Assembly (NCBI RefSeq): GCF_003544835.1
Contig: NZ_CP032099.1
Span: 992,001 to 1,056,000, forward strand
DNA length: 64,000 nucleotides
Direction: 5' to 3'
DNA from: Aliarcobacter skirrowii CCUG 10374
Lineage (GTDB): Bacteria; Campylobacterota; Campylobacteria; Campylobacterales; Arcobacteraceae
Position numbers and translations under genes: made by a program. How positions within the stretch are numbered: position 1 is the first letter of the stretch; each line of letters opens with the position of its first letter. Below the pieces are notes generated by a model. That model was not told the origin of the DNA and did no database searches. It worked only from the letters and a program-made list of their open reading frames with translations. This document shows, piece by piece, positions 16,777 through 24,608 of this stretch.

Positions 16777-18003
16777 ATGAAAAAATTGTGGAATAAATTT
16801 GCAGATAACTTCTTTTCCAAGATTAAAATAGGAACATTAGAGGTTGTCTTTAAAGATAAAACAACAAAACTTTATGGCGAAAAAAAACTTGAAGATAAAA
16901 TCACTTTAGAGATAAATAGTAATAGATTTTTTATAAAAACAGTTCTTTATGGAGATATTGGATTTGCTGAAAGTTTCATAGATAGAGATTTTGAGACTTC
17001 AAATCTTACAAAACTAATAGAACTTGCACTTTTAAATTCAAAATATCTTGGAATTACAAGCGAAAATGAAAAAAGAAAGCTTATTAACTTAATGCCATTT
17101 TTTAATAGATTTAAACATAGTTTAAGACGAAACTCAAAAACAAATGCAAGAAAAAATATCTCTGCTCACTATGATTTATCAAACGATTTTTACAAACTTA
17201 TGCTTGATAAAACAATGATGTATTCAAGTGCAGTTTTTGAAAATAAAGATCAAGATTTATATGATGCTCAAAAAAACAAACTTGAAAAACTATCATCAAA
17301 ACTAAATATTAAAGATGGTTCAAAAGTTTTAGAGATTGGCTCTGGATGGGGAGCTATGGCTATTCATTTAGCAAAAGATAAAAAATGTGATGTTACAACT
17401 GTAACATTAAGTGTTGAGCAAAAAAAACTTTGCAAAGAGAGATTTAAAAAAGAGGGTATTGAAGATAAAATCGATATTTTATTAAAAGATTATAGAGATT
17501 TAAAAGGAGAGTTTGATGCAATTATTGCTGTTGAGATGTTTGAAGCTGTTGGTAGGGAGTATTTTCATATATTCTTTAAAAAGTGTCAAGAGCTATTAAA
17601 ACCAAGCGGTGTTTTGGTTTTACAAGTAATTACAATTCCAGATCAAAGATATAAAGCCTATTCAAAAGGTAGTGATTTTATACAAAAGTATATTTTCCCA
17701 GGTGGACATTTGCCAAGTATCTTAAAAATTTTAGAGACAACTTCTAAGCACACAAGACTTAATTTAAATCATCTTGAGGAGTTTACAGAACACTATGCTA
17801 AAACTTTGAATATTTGGCATGAAAATTTTGAGAATAATTTAGATGAAGTTAAAAAGCTAGGATTTGATGACTATTTTATAAGAATGTGGAAAATGTATCT
17901 AAACTATTGTGAAGCTGGATTTTTAACAAGAAATATAAATCTTCATCAACTAGTTTTTACAAGAGATCAAAATATATATTTAAATAAAGGATTAATCGCA
18001 TGA
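16777..18003 (+). CDS. Cyclopropane-fatty-acyl-phospholipid synthase-family methyltransferase
   Basis: SAM-dependent enzyme that adds a one-carbon unit to an unsaturated acyl chain of membrane phospholipid. The 408-residue protein has the N-terminal lipid-binding region (about 1-125), AHYDLSNDFY at 130-139, and the SAM-binding motif LEIGSGWGAMA (186-195). It keeps the Glu of MFEAVG (E256) but differs from E. coli Cfa at positions that hold bicarbonate: the Cys of YSCAY is Ser151 and the His of LLHxI is Gln283 (VLQVITI). Such changes occur in relatives that make methyl-branched rather than cyclopropane lipids. It overlaps the next gene by 4 bases. Confidence 0.88.
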   Translation: MKKLWNKFADNFFSKIKIGTLEVVFKDKTTKLYGEKKLEDKITLEINSNRFFIKTVLYGDIGFAESFIDRDFETSNLTKLIELALLNSKYLGITSENEKRKLINLMPFFNRFKHSLRRNSKTNARKNISAHYDLSNDFYKLMLDKTMMYSSAVFENKDQDLYDAQKNKLEKLSSKLNIKDGSKVLEIGSGWGAMAIHLAKDKKCDVTTVTLSVEQKKLCKERFKKEGIEDKIDILLKDYRDLKGEFDAIIAVEMFEAVGREYFHIFFKKCQELLKPSGVLVLQVITIPDQRYKAYSKGSDFIQKYIFPGGHLPSILKILETTSKHTRLNLNHLEEFTEHYAKTLNIWHENFENNLDEVKKLGFDDYFIRMWKMYLNYCEAGFLTRNINLHQLVFTRDQNIYLNKGLIA

Positions 18004-18527
18004 AAAATTTATTATTAGTTTTTATAACAACAATTTTATTAACAGGATGTGCAAGTATGAAAATAGAAGATTTTAACAATACAAAACCAGAGTTTATTCC
18101 TCAAGAGTATTTTAATGGAAAATTAAGAGCTTATGGAATCGTAAAAGATAGAAGCGGAAAGATTATTAGAAGTTTCAAAGGAGAGATGATTGGTTCTTGG
18201 GATAAAAATGGTATTGGAACTTTAGATGAGTTTTTTGTTTATGATGATGGTGAAGAGATGAAAAGAGTTTGGACTCTAAAACCAATTGAAAATAAAAAAT
18301 TTATAGCAACTGCTAATGATATAGTAGGAGAAAGCTCTATGATTGCAAATGGAAATACAGTTATGATTGATTATGTTATGAGAACTCCATATAAAAGCTC
18401 AACTATTGATTTAAGTGTGCAAGATTGGTTGCATCTACAAGATGATGGTGTAATTATTAATCACTCAAAAATGAAAAAATTTGGATTTGTGGTTGGAGAG
18501 TTGGTAATTACAATAATTAAAGAGTAA
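18000..18527 (+). CDS. DUF3833 family lipoprotein
   Basis: A 175-residue lipoprotein: signal peptide with lipobox LTGC (Cys17), followed by the DUF3833 pattern EYFNGKLRAYGIVKDRSGK, a beta-rich body (GTLDEFFVYDDGE, RVWTLKPI) and WLHLQDDGVIINHSKMKKFG. The family is a regular companion of the Cfa-like/DUF1365 genes and resembles small barrel-like lipid-binding proteins; its role is not known. It closes the cluster and is followed by a hairpin shared with the 3' end of folP. Confidence 0.88.
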   Translation: MKNLLLVFITTILLTGCASMKIEDFNNTKPEFIPQEYFNGKLRAYGIVKDRSGKIIRSFKGEMIGSWDKNGIGTLDEFFVYDDGEEMKRVWTLKPIENKKFIATANDIVGESSMIANGNTVMIDYVMRTPYKSSTIDLSVQDWLHLQDDGVIINHSKMKKFGFVVGELVITIIKE

Positions 18528-18533
18528 AAACTA

Positions 18534-18571
18534 GAAGCGATATAGAATTAATTAATATTCTGTATTGCTTC
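18534..18571 (-). terminator. Intrinsic terminator of the folP operon
   Basis: Inverted repeat with 15-base arms (GAAGCGATATAGAAT on the plus strand at 18534-18548 and ATTCTGTATTGCTTC at 18557-18571) that pair with two G-U wobbles around an 8-base loop. Read on the minus strand it is followed by TAGTTTTT. It includes the last codons of folP. It may also stop plus-strand transcripts from the lipid cluster, though no good T-tract follows in that direction. Confidence 0.65.
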
Positions 18572-19687
18572 AAAAACTTTAATTGCTTGAAAATGCTCTT
18601 TAACATCATGACATCTAATAATAGATGCACCATTTCTAAGAGATTCTAAATGAATTGATAAAGTTCCTGGGAGTCTGTCTGAAACTTCTGTTGGAGTTAT
18701 CATATTTATCATAGATTTTCTACTAGCTCCAATTAAAAGTTCATATCCAAAATGTTTAAAATGTTCTAAATTTTTTAGTAAAAGTAGGTTGTGCTTTAAA
18801 GTTTTTCCAAAACCAATTCCAACATCTAAAACTATATCCTCAACTCCAAAACTTTTTGCTTTTTCAACTCTTTGTTTAAAAAAGTCATCAATTTCAACTA
18901 TTACATCTTCATAAAAAGGATCTTCTTGCATATTTGTTTGATTATTTTGCATATGCATAATAACTGCTTGTGCACTGTATTTTGCAGTAAGTTTACAAAC
19001 TTCATCATTTTCTAAACCTGTAATATCATTTACTATTTTAAATCCATGATCTAAAACATACTCTATTACTTTTGGTTCATAAGAGTCAATAGAGAAATCA
19101 ACTTTTTCAAAATATCTATTTTTATATATTGTTTGAACAATATCTTTGATTCTATTTAACTCTTCGTCAGAACTTACAGGTAAACTTCCAGGACGGCTTG
19201 AAACTGCCCCAATATCAATTATATTTGCACCATCTTCAATCATTTTTTCAATTTTAAAAGATGCTTGAGAGTTATCAAATCTACTATTTTTAAAAAATGA
19301 GTCTTCATTTGCATTTAAAACACCCATGATTTTTGTAGAGTATTTTTGCTCTTTTACAAAATCTTTTAAAACTTTTGCTAACTCTTTCAATCCAAAAGGT
19401 TGTGCTAACTCTTTTCTTGCAAGTGTTTCAAAATGTTTTGTAGTTCCTATTAAAAGAGCATCAACATATTTTTCTTTTGCAATTATAACTCCTCTTGGAA
19501 CTGCTAAATCAGCACCAATAGATAAGGCATCTTGTTTTAAAATATTTGCAGCTCCAACATGTAAATTTTTTATAAATAGTGTGTGCACTTTAGCTTTTTT
19601 TGACATAATCTTAATACCACCACTATCACATTGTAGATTTTCTAAAAAATTATTTATATCTTCTAAGGATAGTTTATAAGCTTTCAT
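18548..19687 (-). CDS. folP: Dihydropteroate synthase with N-terminal extension
   Basis: Joins 4-aminobenzoate to the pterin in folate synthesis; target of sulfonamides. The 379-residue protein is about 100 longer than E. coli FolP because of an extra N-terminal domain (about 1-115, including VHTLFIKNLHVGAAN), a feature I associate with Campylobacterota. The catalytic barrel starts at KIMGVLNANEDSFF (about 119), a variant of the usual NxTPDSF loop, and includes IDIGAVSSRPG, FSIDSYEP and the C-terminal SIIRCHDV. It ends the rppH-lysC-hobA-holB-folP run, overlapping holB by 4 bases. Confidence 0.93.
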   Translation of the reverse strand: MKAYKLSLEDINNFLENLQCDSGGIKIMSKKAKVHTLFIKNLHVGAANILKQDALSIGADLAVPRGVIIAKEKYVDALLIGTTKHFETLARKELAQPFGLKELAKVLKDFVKEQKYSTKIMGVLNANEDSFFKNSRFDNSQASFKIEKMIEDGANIIDIGAVSSRPGSLPVSSDEELNRIKDIVQTIYKNRYFEKVDFSIDSYEPKVIEYVLDHGFKIVNDITGLENDEVCKLTAKYSAQAVIMHMQNNQTNMQEDPFYEDVIVEIDDFFKQRVEKAKSFGVEDIVLDVGIGFGKTLKHNLLLLKNLEHFKHFGYELLIGASRKSMINMITPTEVSDRLPGTLSIHLESLRNGASIIRCHDVKEHFQAIKVFEAIQNIN

Positions 19688-20307
19688 TGTCTCTCTTTTT
19701 CTAAAATTGTAAGTAGTAGATATGCTAGAATTGGAGCTGGTCTTGAGTTTAAATTTAAAAGAGTTATTGCTTTTGAAAAACTCTCTAGCTCATCTTCGTT
19801 TAAACTAATTTTATCTTTGTTTATTTTCAATACTAGCTTTCCAACAAGTTTTATAGCTTCATCTTTTGAAATTCTTTGATTCTCTTTAACAAAATTATAA
19901 AGAGTTTTTAAATCCAAATATTTTAAATCTAAATCTATATCCTCTTCCAAAACAGATTGTTTTAGATTTTTATATAAAAGTCTTGAGTGAATTGTAGGTA
20001 ATATTGAACTTTTTGATTCTACAAGAATAATAAAAACAATATTTAAAGGTGGTTCTTCTAAAACTTTCAATAAAGCATTTTGAGCTTCACTTCTAAATGT
20101 TGCTCCACATAAAAATATATATTTTGTCTCATTTGTAGCAATATATGCCTCTTTTATTGCATTTTGAGCATCAACTATTTGAAACTCATTTTTTTCACTA
20201 TTTTTTATAACTCTTGTAAAGTGGCTTGGATAAAAAGCCAATATCTCCTCAAGAGATGTATCTATACTATTTACAACTAAAATAGATGATCTTTGTAGTG
20301 GATGCAA
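19684..20307 (-). CDS. holB: DNA polymerase III delta' subunit
   Basis: Clamp-loader subunit of the replicase. The 207-residue protein is shorter than the E. coli version (334) and lacks the Walker A motif, as delta' subunits may. The recognisable part is LCGATFRSEAQNALLKVLEEPP and SSILPTIHSRL (the sensor SRC-like motif, here SR). Its place between hobA and folP matches the gene order I recall from Helicobacter pylori, supporting the call. Only the N-terminal AAA+ portion is obvious; the C-terminal collar domain is reduced. Confidence 0.85.
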   Translation of the reverse strand: MHPLQRSSILVVNSIDTSLEEILAFYPSHFTRVIKNSEKNEFQIVDAQNAIKEAYIATNETKYIFLCGATFRSEAQNALLKVLEEPPLNIVFIILVESKSSILPTIHSRLLYKNLKQSVLEEDIDLDLKYLDLKTLYNFVKENQRISKDEAIKLVGKLVLKINKDKISLNEDELESFSKAITLLNLNSRPAPILAYLLLTILEKERQ

Positions 20308-20310
20308 AAT

Positions 20311-20862
20311 TTAATTCTCTACATTTATTTGTGCAAAAAGTGCTGCACTAATTGTTTTATTATATAATCTAAACATCTGAAGAAGTTTTATATCAAGCTC
20401 CTCATCATTTGATTTTAGATTTATTGCACCTTGTCTCTCTTCATCAAATATCCACAAAAAAGAACTCTTTGTAACTTTTGCTAAAGTTGCCCTTGGATCT
20501 TGACTTTTGCCAATATACCAAAAACAGTAGCCATTTGGAAAAGATATTTTTAACATATCTTTTATGTTTGAAATATCCTCTTCTGAACGAATACTATTTA
20601 TATTTTTAAAAAATGCTCTAAAATCATAGTATGGCAAAAAAGGTCTATTATATTTTGTTAGATTTATATTTGATAAAATGTAGTTTAAAAACCACTCTCT
20701 ATCGCTATCTGTGATAATTAATACAGAGAAGTTTTTATCCAGTACGTTTATAATATTTTTTGACACCAAAGGAGTCCATTCAAATTTTTTCTCCTCTAGC
20801 CAAGGCGAGATTATTTTATCTTGCCTTATTGTATCAACTGTCCAGTTTAAAAACTCTTGCAC
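20311..20862 (-). CDS. hobA: DnaA-binding initiation regulator HobA
   Basis: Tetrameric protein that binds domain I of DnaA and promotes its assembly at the origin; structurally equivalent to DiaA of E. coli. The 183-residue sequence has the HobA features FLNWTVDTIRQDKIISPWLEEKKFEWTPLV at its start, SVLIITDSDREWFLNYIL, and RPFLPYYDF. The gene order lysC-hobA-holB-folP supports the identification. It starts 2 bases after the lysC stop. Confidence 0.88.
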   Translation of the reverse strand: MQEFLNWTVDTIRQDKIISPWLEEKKFEWTPLVSKNIINVLDKNFSVLIITDSDREWFLNYILSNINLTKYNRPFLPYYDFRAFFKNINSIRSEEDISNIKDMLKISFPNGYCFWYIGKSQDPRATLAKVTKSSFLWIFDEERQGAINLKSNDEELDIKLLQMFRLYNKTISAALFAQINVEN

Positions 20863-20864
20863 TT

Positions 20865-22076
20865 TTATTTATCCAGCTCATATGCATCATGAAGTGCACG
20901 AACAGCAAGTTCTGCATATTTTTCATCAATAATCATAGATATTTTAATCTCACTTGTAGAGATAATTCTAATATTTATATTTTCATTTGCCATAGCTGTA
21001 AATGCTTTTGAAGCAACTCCTGTATGAGATTTCATACCAACTCCAACTATTGAAACTTTACAAATAGCCTCATTATAATCAATATTTTTAGCTTGAGGTT
21101 TAAACTGTTCCATAACTTTTTTACAAAGTTCTAAATCTGTTGTTGGAACTGTAAAGTCTAAATCTGTTGTTCCATCAAGACCTCTTGTTTGAACTATCAT
21201 ATCAACATTTATATTTGCATCTGCAAGAGCTGTAAAAATTGCACTAGCAACACCTGGTTTGTCAACAACACCATACATTCCAACTCTAACTTGATTTTTA
21301 TCTAAAGCTATTCCGCTTACTATTGGTTTTTCCATAATTTCCTCTTCATTTGTTATTAATGTTCCTTCAACTTCAGGAGTGAAGCTACTTCTTGATACTA
21401 AATTTACATTTAACTTTTTTGCCATCTCAACAGATCTATTTTGTAATACTTTTGCACCTAAACTTGCAAGTTCTAGCATCTCATCATAAGATATTTTTTT
21501 TAATTTTTTAGCCTTTGGTTCAATTCGTGGATCTGTTGTATAAATACCATCAACATCTGTATAAATCTCACAAACATCAGCATTAATAGCACCTGCAATT
21601 GCAACAGCAGATAAGTCACTTCCACCTCGACCAAGTGTTGTTACTCTTGAACCATCAAGTGTAACTCCTTGAAATCCAGCAACTATGATTGTATTTCCAT
21701 CTTTTAAAGCTTGCTTCATCTTTGTTGTATCAATTTTTTCAATTTTTGCTTTTGTGTGAGTTGCTGTTGTCATAATACCAGCTTCTCTTCCTGTCATTGA
21801 AATAGCTTTATATCCAATACTATTTAATGCAATTGAAAGTAGGGCTGAAGTAACTCTTTCACCTGAACTTAAAAGCATATCAAGCTCTCTTGAATCTGGA
21901 GTTTTGCTATAGTATTCAGCATACTCTATTAGCTTATTTGTCTCTCCACTCATTGCTGAAACAATTGCAATAACATCATGACCTTCATCTTTTATCTTTT
22001 TGATAATCTGTGCAACATTAGCAATTCTTTCAAGCGTACCAACACTTGTACCACCAAATTTTAAAACTTTTAACAT
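20865..22076 (-). CDS. lysC: Aspartate kinase
   Basis: First step of the aspartate family pathway (lysine, diaminopimelate, methionine, threonine). The 403-residue protein begins with KFGGTSVG (residues 6-13), has the kinase core (VAGFQGVTLDG, TLGRGGSDLSAVA) and tandem regulatory ACT domains (from about 265), typical of the monofunctional, allosterically inhibited form. It lies 17 bases downstream of rppH and 2 bases before hobA. No lysine riboswitch or leader is visible upstream because rppH is directly adjacent. Confidence 0.94.
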   Translation of the reverse strand: MLKVLKFGGTSVGTLERIANVAQIIKKIKDEGHDVIAIVSAMSGETNKLIEYAEYYSKTPDSRELDMLLSSGERVTSALLSIALNSIGYKAISMTGREAGIMTTATHTKAKIEKIDTTKMKQALKDGNTIIVAGFQGVTLDGSRVTTLGRGGSDLSAVAIAGAINADVCEIYTDVDGIYTTDPRIEPKAKKLKKISYDEMLELASLGAKVLQNRSVEMAKKLNVNLVSRSSFTPEVEGTLITNEEEIMEKPIVSGIALDKNQVRVGMYGVVDKPGVASAIFTALADANINVDMIVQTRGLDGTTDLDFTVPTTDLELCKKVMEQFKPQAKNIDYNEAICKVSIVGVGMKSHTGVASKAFTAMANENINIRIISTSEIKISMIIDEKYAELAVRALHDAYELDK

Positions 22077-22093
22077 CTATTTTCATCCTTCAT

Positions 22094-22585
22094 TTAAATA
22101 TATCCCTCTTGCTTAAAATATTTCAAAACCTGTTTATATACAGTTCTTTTGAAAAAAGTTATATGATTATAAATATCTTCTGTAGATACAAATTTATACT
22201 CACTAAACTCAGGAGTGTGAGTATTTATATCTATTTTAGCTCCTTTTTTTAATTTAACCAAATAGTATTTTTGCTTTTGCCCATCAAAAGGATACATTTT
22301 TTGGGCTATTACAGGTGGAAAAAGATATGATACCCAATCTGGATATTCAGCAATTATTTCAACCTCTTTTGTTCCAATCTCCTCTTCAAGTTCACGAAAC
22401 AGAGCATCTTTTGAACTCTCACCCTCGTCAATTCCTCCTTGAGGAAATTGCCAAGCATTATTTATATCAACTCTTGAAGCGATAAAAATTTCACACTTTT
22501 GTGGATATTTAGAAGATAGTATAATTGCTGCTACATTTGGTCTTAAATTTTTTTTCTCTTTTTCATTCTCTTTTTTATTAGCCAT
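22094..22585 (-). CDS. rppH: RNA pyrophosphohydrolase (Nudix)
   Basis: Removes pyrophosphate from the 5' end of mRNAs or hydrolyses dinucleoside polyphosphates. The 163-residue protein has a complete Nudix box at residues 50-72 (GGIDEGESS, then REL, EEIG) in the order G-x5-E-x7-REUxEExGU, preceded by NAWQFPQG, the substrate-recognition block typical of RppH/NudH. It is first in the run leading to folP and divergent from hemW. The H. pylori relative has been called an invasion-associated Nudix protein (NudA). Confidence 0.9.
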   Translation of the reverse strand: MANKKENEKEKKNLRPNVAAIILSSKYPQKCEIFIASRVDINNAWQFPQGGIDEGESSKDALFRELEEEIGTKEVEIIAEYPDWVSYLFPPVIAQKMYPFDGQKQKYYLVKLKKGAKIDINTHTPEFSEYKFVSTEDIYNHITFFKRTVYKQVLKYFKQEGYI

Positions 22586-22640
22586 AAATCTATTTTTCCT
22601 TATAATAAGAGCGATATTTTATAGAATATAGGATTAAAAA

Positions 22641-23732
22641 TTGCTTTTATATATACATATACCTTTTTGTGATAGCAAATGTTTTTACTGTGCATTTAAC
22701 TCATATACTTCAAAGTCAAATCTGAAAGAAAACTATATGAAAGCTCTAAAAATTCAGCTTGAAAATAATATTAACAGACATTTAAGAGATAAAAATAGAA
22801 AACTAAAAACGGTTTTTATTGGTGGAGGAACTCCATCAACTATAAAACCATCTTTATTTAAAGATATTTTTGATTTATTAAAACCATACATAGAAGATAG
22901 TTGTGAAATTACAAGTGAAGCTAATCCAAACTCTGCAACACAAGATTGGCTTCAAGGAATGTATGATTTAGGTGTAAATAGAATTAGTTTTGGAGTTCAA
23001 AGTTTTGATGATAAAAAGTTAAAAACATTAGGAAGAAATCATAATAGAGATAATGCTATTAAAGCTATACAAAATGCAAAATGTATAGGTTTTAATGGTA
23101 TTAATTGCGATATAATTTATGGTGTTCAAAATGATAGTTTCGAAAGTTTAAAAAAGGATTTTGATACAATTTTAGAGTTAGAAGTTGAGCATATAAGTGC
23201 ATACTCTTTGATAATTGAAAAAGATACAAAATTCTTTTTAGAGGAAAAAGAGCTTCAAAAAAGAAGCAGAAGCTTAAAGATTGATGATGAAGATTTATCT
23301 TATGAGATTTTTGAATATCTAAAAAATATAGGATTTAATCAATATGAGATTGCAAATTTTGCAAAAGAGAGCAAATATGAATCAAAGCATAACTACGGAT
23401 ACTGGAGTCACAATGAGTATTTAGGAGTTGGTGCTGGAGCTGTTGCTTTTATTGATAAACAAAGAGAGTATTCACAAAAAAGTATAGAGGACTATATTGC
23501 AAATCCTTTATTAGTTGATATTGAAAAATTAACAAATGAAGATATAAAAAGCGAAAAGGTTTTGTTAGGTTTTAGATGTAAGTTTGGTGTAGATTTAGAA
23601 ATATTTACAAATAGTGAACTTAGAAAAATAGAAGATTTATTAGAGATAAATAGAGTTTGTATATCTGAAAATAGGGTTTACAATAATAATTTTCTATTAG
23701 CAGATGAGTTAGCTTTATATATTTTAGATTAA
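22641..23732 (+). CDS. hemW: HemW-type radical SAM heme chaperone
   Basis: A 363-residue radical SAM protein related to oxygen-independent coproporphyrinogen oxidase. The cluster motif is C10-x3-C14-x2-C17 followed by AF, lacking the extra Cys of true HemN, so it is best called HemW, a heme-trafficking protein, rather than the oxidase. Other blocks: FIGGGTPS, EANP, GVQSFDDKKLKTLGR, and YEIANFAK near the C-terminal part. The start is TTG, since no ATG is in frame upstream of the cluster motif. It leads a plus-strand run with prmC. Confidence 0.88.
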   Translation: MLLYIHIPFCDSKCFYCAFNSYTSKSNLKENYMKALKIQLENNINRHLRDKNRKLKTVFIGGGTPSTIKPSLFKDIFDLLKPYIEDSCEITSEANPNSATQDWLQGMYDLGVNRISFGVQSFDDKKLKTLGRNHNRDNAIKAIQNAKCIGFNGINCDIIYGVQNDSFESLKKDFDTILELEVEHISAYSLIIEKDTKFFLEEKELQKRSRSLKIDDEDLSYEIFEYLKNIGFNQYEIANFAKESKYESKHNYGYWSHNEYLGVGAGAVAFIDKQREYSQKSIEDYIANPLLVDIEKLTNEDIKSEKVLLGFRCKFGVDLEIFTNSELRKIEDLLEINRVCISENRVYNNNFLLADELALYILD

Positions 23733-23745
23733 AAGGTTAATAAAA

Positions 23746-24597
23746 ATGACAATAAAAGAGTGCGTAAAAAAATACGCAATATATTTAAAAGATATTACAC
23801 ATATTCCAGCAAAAGAGGTTGAGATATTAATAATGCATTTGTTGGAAAAAAATGTAATTTGGTTACATCTTAACTATGATAATAGTTTTACAAAACTAGA
23901 AGAGTTAGAAAAATTAGTAAAAAAAAGAGCTACAAATTTTCCTTTGGAGTATATTACAAATAGAGCATCTTTTTATGGAGAGAGTTTTATTGTGCAAGAG
24001 GGTGTTTTAATACCAAGACCAGAGACAGAACTTTTAGTTGATAATGCAAAAGATATCATAGAGTTTGAATTAAAAAATGTAGAAAAATACAAAGATAAAC
24101 CCATAAAAGTTTTAGAAATAGGTACAGGAAGCGGGATAATATCTGTAATGCTAGCAATACTGATTGATAATATTGAGATAACAGCTGTTGATATAAATGA
24201 AAAGGCTCTATCTTTAGCTAGTAGAAATGCTAAAAAATTAAATGTAGATCACAAAATTGATTTTATACATAGTAATTTATTTGAAAATGTTAAAGAAAAT
24301 GATATTTTTATGGTTATTTCAAATCCACCATATATAAAAAATAGTTATGTTTTACCAAAAAATGTTTCATTTGAACCTAAAAATGCTCTTTTTGGTGGTG
24401 AAATTGGAGATGAGCTATTAAAAGATATTATAAAAAACACATTTATAAGAAAAATTCCATATTTACTTTGTGAGATGGGTTATGATCAAAAGAGTCCTTT
24501 AGAGGAGTATTTTAAAGAGTTTAGTGTAGAATTCTATGAATTTTACAAAGATTATGAAAAATTTGATAGAGGTTTTACTCTAAAATTTAAATATTAA
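23746..24597 (+). CDS. prmC: Release factor glutamine methyltransferase
   Basis: Methylates the GGQ glutamine of release factors RF1 and RF2. The 283-residue protein has a helical N-terminal domain, the PRPETE motif (90-95), SAM motif LEIGTGSGI (123-131) and the catalytic NPPY at 193-196, all standard. It follows hemW by 13 bases and precedes the M3 peptidase by 11, so the three are probably one transcript. Confidence 0.93.
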   Translation: MTIKECVKKYAIYLKDITHIPAKEVEILIMHLLEKNVIWLHLNYDNSFTKLEELEKLVKKRATNFPLEYITNRASFYGESFIVQEGVLIPRPETELLVDNAKDIIEFELKNVEKYKDKPIKVLEIGTGSGIISVMLAILIDNIEITAVDINEKALSLASRNAKKLNVDHKIDFIHSNLFENVKENDIFMVISNPPYIKNSYVLPKNVSFEPKNALFGGEIGDELLKDIIKNTFIRKIPYLLCEMGYDQKSPLEEYFKEFSVEFYEFYKDYEKFDRGFTLKFKY

Positions 24598-24608
24598 AAA
24601 GGATAAAA

